Assembly: GCA_949592205.1 (NCBI GenBank)
Contig: CATIUR010000003.1
Coordinates: 84,903,001 to 84,967,000 of the forward strand
Direction of reading: 5' to 3'
From: Helichrysum umbraculigerum
Lineage: Eukaryota; Streptophyta; Magnoliopsida; Asterales; Asteraceae
Length of the DNA: 64,000 nucleotides
Shown: piece after piece, positions 11,282 to 22,612 of the stretch
Position numbering within the stretch: the first letter of the stretch is position 1
Layout of the letters: each line of letters starts with the position of its first letter
The notes under the pieces: model-generated
Databases searched by the model: none
What the model saw: the letters and a program-made list of their open reading frames with translations, nothing else
What the model was told of the DNA's origin: nothing
Made by a program: the position numbers and the translations under genes

Positions 11282-14200
11282 TGTGACACCCGACCAATTA
11301 GGGCTACTGTTAGTTCCTAATCATTGTGCTAATACATGTAATTAGGGTGAATTATGTGTATCATTATGTGTATTAATATATGTTATTATATTTGCACACA
11401 TTTGCGATTTGTTTGAATCGTACACTTTATTATCGGATGGAGTCCGACACAGTTTAAATACGACGTTGGTGAAAACATTCCTATAAATAACTTTAATCTA
11501 TTTTTAGAAGTTATTTATCATTATCTATTATTTTGCTAAAATAATACTCGAAAAACCTAGACGTTTCGGTTAAAACGTCTCAAACGCAACGATAACGCGC
11601 GAATTTATTTCGACAACCAAACGAACGTCAATAATTAAATTGACAACCTAAATTAAGTATTTTAAACAATACTTCAATGGAAATTTATTCAAATTATATC
11701 GTTAATCTAAACGACTCAAAATAACGTTACGCGATTAAACCGCCGTAGAACAAACACGCAAATCGAGGCCGACGAATTAACGGAACATTTTTATAAATGT
11801 TTTTAAGTATTTTGATAAATATCTCAATCAAAAATATCGAAATTTATGTCGTCACTTAAAAACGCGCATAAAACATTTAACGTGCGAATAAACGTTTAAA
11901 CAATCGGGTAAACGAACGTAAAACGCAACGATTTAAGCTAGAAATGTGAAATGACCAAAATACCCCTTGTGGGGCCACCATGAGGGCCGGCCCCCCCCAT
12001 GTGGTCACCACCCCCCCCTTGCCCACTCTTGTTTCATGCAATATCAAATGATTGCTTATTTCCCCATCAAACCACTTAGTATTCATGCAAGACCTTCTTA
12101 CTCTCATTTCACTCCACCAAAAACCTCTCAAACTCTCTCTATTCTCTTTCCATTTGCTGTGATATCTCAGCCCCAAAAACCACTAATTATCACCATTAAA
12201 CACCACCTTCTTGAAGAGGAGATCAAGATCAAGCTCAAGAATCATCAACACCTTCATCATCTCCTCTTGTTTTTCATCATTTCTTTGTAAGATTCATCAA
12301 AACCCTTCACTTATTTTACTTTTAATCTACTGATTTAGATGTTATAATGTTCATCTAACATGATTATGTCCAAATCCATAGTTAAAAATCGTTTTTATTA
12401 AGCAAACAAGAACATGCATGAAATCTGCCTAGAAATCGACAGTTCACAAAAATATTCGTATAAAATCAAATACTGAGAGTTAGAAGATGCATTTTTTTTT
12501 AAAATTTGCGTATTGAAAAGATCTACAACTTTCATGTTTTACACTTTTTCCAGAAACGTACTCATTTTTCTCTACGATCCGATTTATAAGACTGACCAGG
12601 AAGTTTTTCGATAAAATGTGTTCGGTTGTTACGCGGCTTTATTTAACTATGTTAATGGACTTGTTAGAAGCTGAAAATTTGATATGTTAGTCAAGACACT
12701 TAGTAAATCAGTTGGTAAAAATTTGGAAGTTTGATTTGGACTATAGATAGGTGAAATCAGTTGGCGTAATGACCCGACATAAACCGAAAACATTAAATCT
12801 TGAAGCTTAAGGTGTAAACTTAAAAACCGACATCTCGAAACGACCCCGACTCGAACCAAAATTTCTGGAGACTCTTTGAACATATCTAAGGCTTCCCTAA
12901 AAATTTCGGGTCAAACCGAGCCCGTTTGACCATGTTTACAAAGCAAAAACACAACAGTTGACTTTTTTTGACTTTGCGAGTTGACTTTGACTTGCGAGTT
13001 CAGTTTGACTTGCGAGTTCAGTTGACTTGCGAGTTCAGTTGACTTGCGAGTTCAGTTGACTTGCGAGTTCAGTTTGACTTGCGAGTTCAGTTGACTTGCG
13101 AGTTCAGTTTGACTTGCGAGTTCAGTTTGACTTGCGAGTTCAGTTTGACTCACGAGTTCAGTTGACTTGCGAGTTCAGTTTGACTTGCGAGTTCAGTTGA
13201 CTTGCGAGTTCAGTTTGACTTGCGAGTTCAGTTTGACTTGCGAGTTCAGTTTGACTCACGAGTTCAGTTTGACTTGCGAGTTCAGTTTGACTTGCGAGTT
13301 CAGTTTGACTTGCGAGTTCAGTTTGACTTGCGAACTGAAGACTTCCGAGTTGACTTTGACTTAGGAGTTGACCTTTTTCAGTTGACTTTTTGACCTTGAG
13401 AGTTGACTTTTAACCCTTAGTTAATTCTCATAAAATCACATTTTAGACTCTAAATTCTGAGCCTTAACACATTCGGACATATATAAAAGCAATAAACACC
13501 TACAAAGATCAAACCTTTATGATGTAGATTCATATATGAAACACAGGTGCTTCGAGAAGTATACAACACGATGAACTTAATAATAAATATACTTTGAATT
13601 ATTATTACAAACTTTCACCAACGGGTCGTACACGTTTTTGATAAACAAACTTGAACAACTTATTTGGACATACTAGTTGGATGAACTAGCCTTAGGTGGA
13701 CATTAACCCTCCACCTACATTGTGATTTAGGTGGACATTAACCCTCCACTTACACGATTGGCTTAAGTGGACATTAACCCCCACTTATACAATCGCTATA
13801 GATGGTCTTACAAGACATCTACTTACACAACCTTATACGTTTAGGACGTTAGAAGGTTGCACATCGGTTTGCTTGCTTATTTGATATTTGCTTGCCACTT
13901 GCTAATCTAAGGTGAGTTTCATAGCCCCCGTTTTACTCGTTTTAACTATTTTGGGGTGAGAATACATACACACATGTTTTATACAACTATCTTTGTACAT
14001 GCTTTATACAACTGTCGTTATGCAACTGCTTTTATACAACTGTTTTATAAACAATGGATAACAAAGGGAACAATGAAAACAAAGGAAACAAGGGAAAGCA
14101 AAGGATAACGCATGAGTGAAACCATAATCCAACAAAGCCCTCGCACATCGTAGTTCGTTAATTATTTGTAAGCGTGAGTACTTGTGAATAGATCTATTGG

Positions 14201-14839
14201 GGATTGACACCCCCGTCCGGGTTAGGTTGCTCTAACTGGTCAAACGGACGCATAATACTTGACAAACGAGTGTTCCGGATTAGACACTTGTTGAGGCAAC
14301 AACAAGGGTTAAGCTTCGAACTATGAGCTCATGACGCAAAGGATAACAAATGATAACAAAGGAAAACAAGGAATAACAAATGATAACTTGATATTTTTAC
14401 AACAGTTTTTGCATACGTCCAACGCAACGGAAATCTCATATTTCTTACTTATGTTTACAACTGCTTGCAAACCTATGAACTCACCAACTTTATGTTGACC
14501 CTTTTAGTATGTATTCTCAGGTTTACAGACGCAGTAGGACTACCTACAGGAAACAGGACAGTAGGATGCTTTTGGAAAGCATAGCTCGAGTCGCATATTT
14601 TCAAACAGGAGATTTAAATTGCATTATGACATTTTGTATCAACGATTATGTATTATAAATCTCTAGACTATGTTTGCGAACTTTAGAATCTTATGTAAGC
14701 TTTTATTTATGGAATGTAACGTTTTCAAACGTCTCATATAGAGGTCGTTTGCTTTAATCTTTGTGTTGTGATATTTGATTTGGTCGTAGCCCCCGTGACA
14801 CCTCATGTTTCCGCTGCCACGTGTTTCGGGGGTGCGACA
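11282..14839 (+). repeat. B1 5' LTR
   Basis: 3,558 bp, TG...CA. Contains a C-rich block (11990-12020), a CT-rich leader (12100-12160) followed by a splice-donor-like TTTGTAAG (12284-12291), and the tandem GACTTGCGAGTTCAGTT array (about 12985-13338). Short repeats of TTAGGTGGACATTAACCCTC type lie at 13690-13790, with the conserved Tekay block GGTGAGTTTCATAGCCCC near 13912. ORFs within it recur in the 3' LTR only because the LTR is duplicated; they are not genes. Confidence 0.93.
12985..13338 (+). repeat. 17/18-bp tandem array in B1 5' LTR
   Basis: About 19-20 copies of GACTTGCGAGTTCAGTT(T); the presence or absence of the final T gives 18- or 17-bp units, and a few copies carry CTCACGAG instead of CTTGCGAG. 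The 3' LTR (about 19162-19492) has one 18-bp unit fewer. The 60-aa ORFs found here are by-products of the repeat. Confidence 0.93.
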
Positions 14840-14842
14840 GAT

Positions 14843-14854
14843 TGGTATCAGAGC
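14843..14854 (+). other. B1 primer-binding site (tRNA-iMet type)
   Basis: TGGTATCAGAGC, 3 bases after the LTR end at 14839. It is the usual plant initiator-tRNA-Met primer site, with CTAAGG following. Confidence 0.9.
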
Positions 14855-15621
14855 CTAAGGTTATAGCGAACTAGGATTGCATTAGTGACCTAGACTATAA
14901 CCGTTAGGTTAGTATTCCTCATTTGTTATGACTGGTTCAGCAATTGCATCATTTGAAATTAATTTAACATAGCTTGATCAACTATGTACAATTAAATGAG
15001 ATTCGATGCAAGACCTGAAATGGTTATAGTGAACGAGAATACAGTAGTAGACATAGACCGAGGATAGAACGGGACCAACCTATATACGTGCTTATGTGCT
15101 AGGCTTTTATGTGTATATATATGTATAACCTTATGTACACTAAACTTACTTACCACCCTTCACGGCAACCACTCCCACAACTACGTCACCCAACTCTGAA
15201 AACAAGGCTCTAGCCTTACTCACTACTGTGGAGATTTCCATGGTACCCGCTCGACCAACCGAATCAGGCAACGATATAATCTGATAGGACTCATTTGAGG
15301 AGAATCCACCTAAGGATTCGCCACCCAAATAAGTGACGCCTACTTCACCCTCTTCTTTCCGCTCGCAACCAAATCACTCAGGAACACGTATAGAACTTCA
15401 ACTGTACGATGCTTCGTCACTTCATACTCTTCATACCCACTTTTATCATAGACCCATGGAGCGCGCGTGCTACACACGACTAGAAGGGCAGACCTCTTCG
15501 AACTAGACCTTATCCTATTCACACTACCTCCTCGAAATAATATCTCCAACACTTGGATGGATTCCAACGACTTAGCTAAGACTCGTTTTATGACTTTAAC
15601 TACTCTGAACACAACTTTGGA

Positions 15622-15936
15622 ATGATTGGCATCGAGGAATACGAAAGAGTGAGAGATCAGGCCGAAGATTTAGATGGCCGCAATTGGGAGCTCAAGCTTA
15701 GGTGCAAGACCTACGAGCAAGAATTGAGGATTCTGAAAAGGTCTATTCCCGACCGAATCAGGGATAGGATTCACTACTGGAAGGAAGTGGCCACTCATTT
15801 TAAGCAAATAACAAAAACGTGGATCAAAGGGATGTGCCAACACTCAACAGACAATATCTTACTCCACTCTGCACTCCCGCGATACAGTGACATGCTCGAA
15901 GCACGTTACTATCCACACGACCTGAATTTAGAATAG
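15622..15936 (+). CDS. B1 small ORF upstream of gag (104 aa, coiled-coil)
   Basis: ATG at 15622, stop TAG at 15934-15936. The N-terminal 70 residues are charged and heptad-like (ERVRDQAEDLDGRNWELKLR...), consistent with a coiled coil; there is no zinc finger or membrane segment. It sits between the primer-binding site and gag, with a 327-bp gap to the gag ATG. D1 holds a similar coiled-coil ORF at the same relative place (3582-3080, minus), which argues that it is a family feature. Upstream (15130-15330) the plus strand reads like a decayed N-terminal extension. The product is unknown; it might be an accessory Gag-binding protein or a relic. Confidence 0.45.
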   Translation: MIGIEEYERVRDQAEDLDGRNWELKLRCKTYEQELRILKRSIPDRIRDRIHYWKEVATHFKQITKTWIKGMCQHSTDNILLHSALPRYSDMLEARYYPHDLNLE

Positions 15937-16263
15937 ATTAGAAGTAGACTCGAACAACGGTGATCATAGCTAGTGTTAGCTCGATGATCTATCGATGGGT
16001 GTATAAAACCCCATCACATTTTGTATAAGACTTATGTATTCGTCCGAATGTAACACTGCCCGGCATATTTTGAGAACCTTCTAAGTCTTGTAATCATTTT
16101 GAACTTGCGCCTCAGTGTGGTTATATAAATTTGCTTCCTTGTTTTACTTAATTATTTCGACGTGTCATAAACATCTGTTTTACTTTCCTTTATACACCTG
16201 CAATGACCTTAAATCCTACTCAACGACATCTTACGTGCCTCTCATTTTCTTACTTTTAGAATC

Positions 16264-17277
16264 ATGGCACCAAAACGTCAAATGAGCTCCACCGATATCG
16301 AGCGACTCATCAATCAGAGAGTACAAGCGGCCCTAGAAGCTGCCAGTAATGACCTTAACCCGAACCAAGGAAACCCTGGAGGGGCAGGCCACAATCCACC
16401 CGTGCCGAAGCCCTGCACCTACAAAGATTTCACAAATTGTAATCCCCTTAATTTCAAAGGAACCGAAGGAGCCGTCGGTCTCATGCACTGGATTGAGAAA
16501 ATGGAGTCCGTTTTTCGAATAAGTAACTGCCAAGAGGAAAACAAAGTAAAATTCTCTACCTGCACACTAGCTGAGGGTGCACTCACTTTCTGGAACTCAT
16601 ACGCCCAAACCCATGGTATTGATGCTGCCTATCAAATATCCTGGGATGAACTCAAAAACCTGCTGAGGGAAGAGTACTGTCCTCGTGAGCAACTCCAACA
16701 GCTCGAACAGGAATTCTGGAACCTCACAGTTCAAGGAAACGACATCACCAGCTACACAACCAGGTTCCACCAGCTTGCTCTTCTTTGTCCATCCATGGTG
16801 GACCCCGAATACAAACGTATCGAGAGATACATTTGGGGTCTTCCAGAGACGATCCAGGGAAATGTAACTTCTTCAAAACCCGGAACCATCCAAAGTGCCG
16901 TCCGTATGGCACACGAACTCATGGCACAGATTGTCCGTCGTGGTACACCCGCTGAGAAAAGCATCGGAGATAACAAAAGGAAACGCAATGGAAACAACAA
17001 CGAAAACCCAGGACAACAATTAGCAAAGAGGCCAGAGACTTTCATGGCCTATGCTACAGGACCCGGAGAAAAGAAAGGCTATGAGGGACATCGGCCCTAT
17101 TGTCCCAGCTGTAATCGTCATCACAATGGACCCTGTGGTTCTCCCTGTAACAAATGCAAACGTTATGGACACCAGGCCAAGGATTGTAAGGCAAAAACTT
17201 GTTTCGAGTGCGGAAACGCTGGGCATTTCAGGAATGAATGTCCGAAGTTGAACAACAGTGCCCGACAGAACCCATAA
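16264..17277 (+). CDS. gag: B1 Gag polyprotein (337 aa)
   Basis: Structural nucleocapsid protein of a Ty3 chromovirus. The basic N-terminus MAPKRQ is followed by a Retrotrans_gag-type domain (about residues 65-200, with a W..KME...F core and a LREEYCP...LEQEFWNL stretch). C-terminal zinc knuckles follow: a degenerate CPSCNRHHNGPC and two CX2CX4HX4C motifs (CNKCKRYGHQAKDC, CFECGNAGHFRNEC). The ORF ends with TAA at 17277, only about 180 bp before the PPT, where an autonomous element would continue into protease and RT. It is intact, so it could still produce capsids that package B1 RNA if an autonomous partner supplies pol. The start is the first ATG after a short TTTTAGAATC leader. Confidence 0.9.
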   Translation: MAPKRQMSSTDIERLINQRVQAALEAASNDLNPNQGNPGGAGHNPPVPKPCTYKDFTNCNPLNFKGTEGAVGLMHWIEKMESVFRISNCQEENKVKFSTCTLAEGALTFWNSYAQTHGIDAAYQISWDELKNLLREEYCPREQLQQLEQEFWNLTVQGNDITSYTTRFHQLALLCPSMVDPEYKRIERYIWGLPETIQGNVTSSKPGTIQSAVRMAHELMAQIVRRGTPAEKSIGDNKRKRNGNNNENPGQQLAKRPETFMAYATGPGEKKGYEGHRPYCPSCNRHHNGPCGSPCNKCKRYGHQAKDCKAKTCFECGNAGHFRNECPKLNNSARQNP

Positions 17278-17446
17278 CTTTGTTACGGGTACGTTTCTTT
17301 TCGATCACCTGACTCTTTCAAATATTATTCGATATCGAATGAGTATAATCCATTACACAAACTTACGCTAGAAACACATGCTTACTTTCCCTCCCAGACT
17401 ACACACAAACCGTCACCACGAGAAATTTCGGGACGAAATTCTCCTA

Positions 17447-17458
17447 ACAGGGGGAGAA
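17447..17458 (+). other. B1 polypurine tract
   Basis: AACAGGGGGAGAA abuts the TGTGACACCC start of the 3' LTR. It serves as the plus-strand primer site, preceded by the Tekay-type ACGAGAAATTTCGGGACGAA motif. Confidence 0.85.
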
Positions 17459-20400
17459 TGTGACACCCGACCAATTAGGGCTACTGTTAGTTCCTAATCA
17501 TTGTGCTAATACATGTAATTAGGGTGAATTATGTGTATCATTATGTGTATTAATATATGTTATTATATTTGCACACATTTGCGATTTGTTTGAATCGTAC
17601 ACTTTATTATCGGATGGAGTCCGACACAGTTTAAATACGACGTTGGTGAAAACATTCCTATAAATAACTTTAATCTATTTTTAGAAGTTATTTATCATTA
17701 TCTATTATTTTGCTAAAATAATACTCGAAAAACCTAGACGTTTCGGTTAAAACGTCTCAAACGCAATGATAACGCGCGAATTTATTTCGACAACCAAACG
17801 AACGTCAATAATTAAATTGACAACCTAAATTAAGTATTTTAAACAATACTTCAATGGAAATTTATTCAAATTATATCGTTAATCTAAACGACTCAAAATA
17901 ACGTTACGCGATTAAACCGCCGTAGAACAAACACGCAAATCGAGGCCGACGAATTAACGGAACATTTTTATAAATGTTTTTAAGTATTTTGATAAATATC
18001 TCAATCAAAAATATCGAAATTTATGTCGTCACTTAAAAACGCGCATAAAACATTTAACGTGCGAATAAACGTTTAAACAATCGGGTAAACGAACGTAAAA
18101 CGCAACGATTTAAGCTAGAAATGTGAAATGACCAAAATACCCCTTGTGGGGCCACCATGAGGGCCGGCCCCCCCCATGTGGTCACCACCCCCCCCTTGCC
18201 CACTCTTGTTTCATGCAATATCAAATGATTGCTTATTTCCCCATCAAACCACTTAGTATTCATGCAAGACCTTCTTACTCTCATTTCACTCCACCAAAAA
18301 CCTCTCAAACTCTCTCTATTCTCTTTCCATTTGCTGTGATATCTCAGCCCCAAAAACCACTAATTATCACCATTAAACACCACCTTCTTGAAGAGGAGAT
18401 CAAGATCAAGCTCAAGAATCATCAACACCTTCATCATCTCCTCTTGTTTTTCATCATTTCTTTGTAAGATTCATCAAAACCCTTCACTTATTTTACTTTT
18501 AATCTACTGATTTAGATGTTATAATGTTCATCTAACATGATTATGTCCAAATCCATAGTTAAAAATCGTTTTTATTAAGCAAACAAGAACATGCATGAAA
18601 TCTGCCTAGAAATCGACAGTTCACAAAAATATTCGTATAAAATCAAATACTGAGAGTTAGAAGATGCATTTTTTTTTAAAATTTGCGTATTGAAAAGATC
18701 TACAACTTTCATGTTTTACACTTTTTCCAGAAACGTACTCATTTTTCTCTACGATCCGATTTATAAGACTGACCAGGAAGTTTTTCGATAAAATGTGTTC
18801 GGTTGTTACGCGGCTTTATTTAACTATGTTAATGGACTTGTTAGAAGCTGAAAATTTGATATGTTAGTCAAGACACTTAGTAAATCAGTTGGTAAAAATT
18901 TGGAAGTTTGATTTGGACTATAGATAGGTGAAATCAGTTGGCGTAATGACCCGACATAAACCGAAAACATTAAATCTTGAAGCTTAAGGTGTAAACTTAA
19001 AAACCGACATCTCGAAACGACCCCGACTCGAACCAAAATTTCTGGAGACTCTTTGAACATATCTAAGGCTTCCCTAAAAATTTCGGGTCAAACCGAGCCC
19101 GTTTGACCATGTTTACAAAGCAAAAACACAACAGTTGACTTTTTTTGACTTTGCGAGTTGACTTTGACTTGCGAGTTCAGTTTGACTTGCGAGTTCAGTT
19201 GACTTGCGAGTTCAGTTGACTTGCGAGTTCAGTTGACTTGCGAGTTCAGTTTGACTTGCGAGTTCAGTTGACTTGCGAGTTCAGTTTGACTTGCGAGTTC
19301 AGTTTGACTTGCGAGTTCAGTTTGACTCACGAGTTCAGTTGACTTGCGAGTTCAGTTTGACTTGCGAGTTCAGTTGACTTGCGAGTTCAGTTTGACTTGC
19401 GAGTTCAGTTTGACTTGCGAGTTCAGTTTGACTCACGAGTTCAGTTTGACTTGCGAGTTCAGTTTGACTTGCGAGTTCAGTTTGACTTGCGAACTGAAGA
19501 CTTCCGAGTTGACTTTGACTTAGGAGTTGACCTTTTTCAGTTGACTTTTTGACCTTGAGAGTTGACTTTTAACCCTTAGTTAATTCTCATAAAATCACAT
19601 TTTAGACTCTAAATTCTGAGCCTTAACACATTCGGACATATATAAAAGCAATAAACACCTACAAAGATCAAACCTTTATGATGTAGATTCATATATGAAA
19701 CACAGGTGCTTCGAGAAGTATACAACACGATGAACTTAATAATAAATATACTTTGAATTATTATTACAAACTTTCACCAACGGGTCGTACACGTTTTTGA
19801 TAAACAAACTTGAACAACTTATTTGGACATACTAGTTGGATGAACTAGCCTTAGGTGGACATTAACCCTCCACCTACATTGTGATTTAGGTGGACATTAA
19901 CCCTCCACTTACACGATTGGCTTAAGTGGACATTAACCCCCACTTATACAATCGCTATAGATGGTCTTACAAGACATCTACTTACACAACCTTATACGTT
20001 TAGGACGTTAGAAGGTTGCACATCGGTTTGCTTGCTTATTTGATATTTGCTTGCCACTTGCTAATCTAAGGTGAGTTTCATAGCCCCCGTTTTACTCGTT
20101 TTAACTATTTTGGGGTGAGAATACATACACACATGTTTTATACAACTATCTTTGTACATGCTTTATACAACTGTCGTTATGCAACTGCTTTTATACAACT
20201 GTTTTATAAACAATGGATAACAAAGGGAACAATGAAAACAAAGGAAACAAGGGAAAGCAAAGGATAACGCATGAGTGAAACCATAATCCAACAAAGCCCT
20301 CGCACATCGTAGTTCGTTAATTATTTGTAAGCGTGAGTACTTGTGAATAGATCTATTGGGGATTGACACCCCCGTCCGGGTTAGGTTGCTCTAACTGGTC

Positions 20401-20998
20401 AAACGGACGCATAATACTTGACAAACGAGTGTTCCGGATTAGACACTTGTTGAGGCAACAACAAGGGTTAAGCTTCGAACTATGAGCTCATGACGCAAAG
20501 GATAACAAATGATAACAAAGGAAAACAAGGAATAACAAATGATAACTTGATATTTTTACAACAGTTTTTGCATACGTCCAACGCAACGGAAATCTCATAT
20601 TTCTTACTTATGTTTACAACTGCTTGCAAACCTATGAACTCACCAACTTTATGTTGACCCTTTTAGTATGTATTCTCAGGTTTACAGACGCAGTAGGACT
20701 ACCTACAGGAAACAGGACAGTAGGATGCTTTTGGAAAGCATAGCTCGAGTCGCATATTTTCAAACAGGAGATTTAAATTGCATTATGACATTTTGTATCA
20801 ACGATTATGTATTATAAATCTCTAGACTATGTTTGCGAACTTTAGAATCTTATGTAAGCTTTTATTTATGGAATGTAACGTTTTCAAACGTCTCATATAG
20901 AGGTCGTTTGCTTTAATCTTTGTGTTGTGATATTTGATTTGGTCGTAGCCCCCGTGACACCTCATGTTTCCGCTGCCACGTGTTTCGGGGGTGCGACA
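17459..20998 (+). repeat. B1 3' LTR
   Basis: 3,540 bp, nearly identical to 11282-14839. Differences seen by eye: one 18-bp unit fewer in the tandem array and one C/T change near 17767. Carries the same tandem array at about 19162-19492. Ends GTGCGACA and is followed by the gtgtc duplication. Confidence 0.93.
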
Positions 20999-21006
20999 GT
21001 GTCACA

Positions 21007-21350
21007 CATACAGAATTCCAAACACTTCACGATTGAATCTATCTATCCCTGATGGAGTACCAAGAGTTGAAGGGATTGAGGTTACTGAAAGAGAAAGAGG
21101 CTTGGTCTACAGAGACTTTAATGGTGCCTTAAGGTTTCAAAGAGAAGCTGAACTGGAGAAGATTGATCATGAGCAGCTTGTTCATCTGATCAGGTCAGCT
21201 AGCATGCTTGATAAAACCTCACACATGAGGAAAGCCATTCTCGATGAAGCCTTGGCCAGATAATTCAGATACCTGCCTTCCACCGACAAGTATGAACTAG
21301 ATGATGAGCTTGGAATGGTAAAAGACGAAGAGTTTTGGAGAGACTTGTGA
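21007..21350 (+). pseudogene. C1 tail ORF, segment 2 (C-terminus)
   Basis: Continues the frame broken at 8568. The visible peptide includes RIPNTSRLNLSIPDGVPR, GLVYRDFNGALRFQRE and HEQLVHLIRSASMLD, followed by an in-frame TAA at 21261-21263. The same frame goes on for about 28 further codons (RYLPSTDKYELDDELG...) to TGA at 21348-21350. Similar 'GFVY.D..G..RF' endings occur in the extra C-terminal region of Asteraceae copia polyproteins, as I recall them. Together with 6845-8568 it forms the end of the C1 tail protein; at least two nonsense changes show that it is dead. Confidence 0.55.
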
Positions 21351-21590
21351 TCTTAATGTAATAGTTAGTAAAACTGTAACTGATCATCAAAGTAATATTT
21401 ACTATTTACAGTTTAATAAAATATGATCATTTTTGAGAAAACCAAAGTGCAAAGCTCAGATCACGTCAAAAGAATCCAAAAAGATAAATGAATGGATCAC
21501 AAGTACAAGTCACTGAATGTTTAAATTTTTAAACACTAACTATAAACTTTCACATCAACAAGTTTGTCTAGGGAGCTTTGATCACAATCA

Positions 21591-22433
21591 TTTAGGGGGA
21601 GATTGTTGAGTCACTAGTCGCTGACCAACTCAATAATGATAAACTCGATGAAGGAAATGATTATATCAAAGCTGCTGTTGCTGAAGTTAGTACTCGTTGT
21701 TCGCTGTTCATTCTACTCAAGGAAATTGATATGCTGAAGCAGATTAAAACTCAACTCCGTGTGTCGCTGACTCAAGTATTAACAACGAGAGTTTTACATC
21801 TGCAAAGAAATAAAAGGCAAAAGTCACTGCCCCAATAAAGGAAAGTTGTTGTAGATTAATTAATCAAGTCACTCTACAAGAGTACGTTAGCTCGCAGTGA
21901 GTGAGGAGATTTATTACATCTTCAGTGACTCAGTTGAATAAAGTTTCTACATACAAGTACAAGTCGCTCATCATTTATACATCAGCAAGTGTTCCTCGTA
22001 CTTAAAATATCTAAGGAATTATGTGGCAGCAAGTGATTAGAGTTGAGGTTAAAGAGATATTCGCGGTAACAGAATTGGGACCCATAAAATGTCAGTTAGA
22101 AGGAGATCAAGCCAATCAAGCAGTGACACGTGTCATTCCAGATCCTATTTTGTAGGAGATATTTACGGGACATTTGTACTATATATAGAGCAGTACGTTG
22201 TACTTAGAATCTTGTCATTGTACGTGTTAATCATTTGTTTGTTCAGTGATAAGCGAGCAGCGGGTGAACAGTTAGTTTGTTTGTCAGCTACTGTTCATCT
22301 TATTTTGTAATAGATTAGATTGAGTGTTTGATTTGGTTTAGCCTTGGCTATTCCTTTCCACAATCAACACTTAGTGAGTTTTATAATCAATAAGATTCAC
22401 AGTTCAGCTACTATTACTTCTTTACTTAATTGT

Positions 22434-22500
<67 letters not shown>

Positions 22501-22612
22501 GTGATACTCTGTTTGTGAATGTTTATAACTTACGATTAAAAACTTGTTTAAATAACTTAGTTAAAATCAGAAAAAGTTTTTAATTGTATTCAACCCCCCC
22601 CCCCTTTCTACA
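21591..22612 (+). repeat. C1 PPT and 3' LTR (1,009 bp)
   Basis: PPT TTTAGGGGGAGAT (21591-21603) directly precedes TGTTGAGTCACTAG (21604). The LTR ends CCCCTTTCTACA at 22612, the pyrimidine-rich copia-type end. A likely TATA box (CTATATATAG) is near 22178-22187. A (TA)n microsatellite (about 22436-22497) lies near the 3' end. The 5' LTR of this copy is not in the window. Confidence 0.75.
22436..22497. repeat. (TA)n microsatellite
   Basis: About 30 uninterrupted TA dinucleotides inside the C1 3' LTR. Confidence 0.95.

Larger units (their letters stand above)
11282..20998 (+). mobile_element. B1: complete Gag-only (TR-GAG type) Tekay-like LTR element
   Basis: 5' LTR 11282-14839 (3,558 bp), internal region 14840-17458 (2,619 bp), 3' LTR 17459-20998 (3,540 bp), termini TGTGACACCC...GTGCGACA. 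Perfect gtgtc duplications flank it (11277-11281, 20999-21003). Primer-binding site TGGTATCAGAGC is at 14843-14854 and the PPT (ACAGGGGGAGAA) just before 17459. The internal region encodes Gag but no protease, reverse transcriptase, RNase H or integrase, so the element depends on enzymes from another copy. The LTRs are almost identical: one 18-bp repeat unit plus at least one substitution were seen, so insertion is recent. The ACGAGAAATTTCGGGACGAA motif before the PPT is typical of Tekay/Del chromoviruses. Confidence 0.93.
6790..22612 (+). mobile_element. C1: copia/Sirevirus-type retrotransposon, 3' portion (interrupted)
   Basis: Consists of tail coding sequence (6845-8568), continued at 21007-21350, then a 3' non-coding stretch, a PPT (TTTAGGGGGAGAT, 21591-21603) and a 3' LTR (21604-22612). 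The interruption 8569-21006 is fully explained by A1 and B1 nested inside it, with catac duplicated at 8564-8568 and 21007-21011. The reading frame continues across the duplication once the insert is ignored. The PPT and TGTTGAG...CTACA LTR are typical of plant copia elements. The protein tail resembles the extra 3' region of Asteraceae Sirevirus-like polyproteins. The 5' part (gag, most of pol) is absent. Confidence 0.7.

Noticed and set aside
11877..12290. ORFs of about 100 codons on both strands, also found at 18054-18467
   Set aside because: They recur only because both LTRs of B1 contain the same non-coding leader; composition is repeat-like and there is no recognisable domain.
12985..13338. 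Regular repeats resembling a CRISPR array
   Set aside because: Units are contiguous without unique spacers, in a plant LTR; it is a simple tandem repeat.
15146..15612. Minus-strand ORFs in the B1 internal region
   Set aside because: Antisense to the element, with no domain and no transcript signals.
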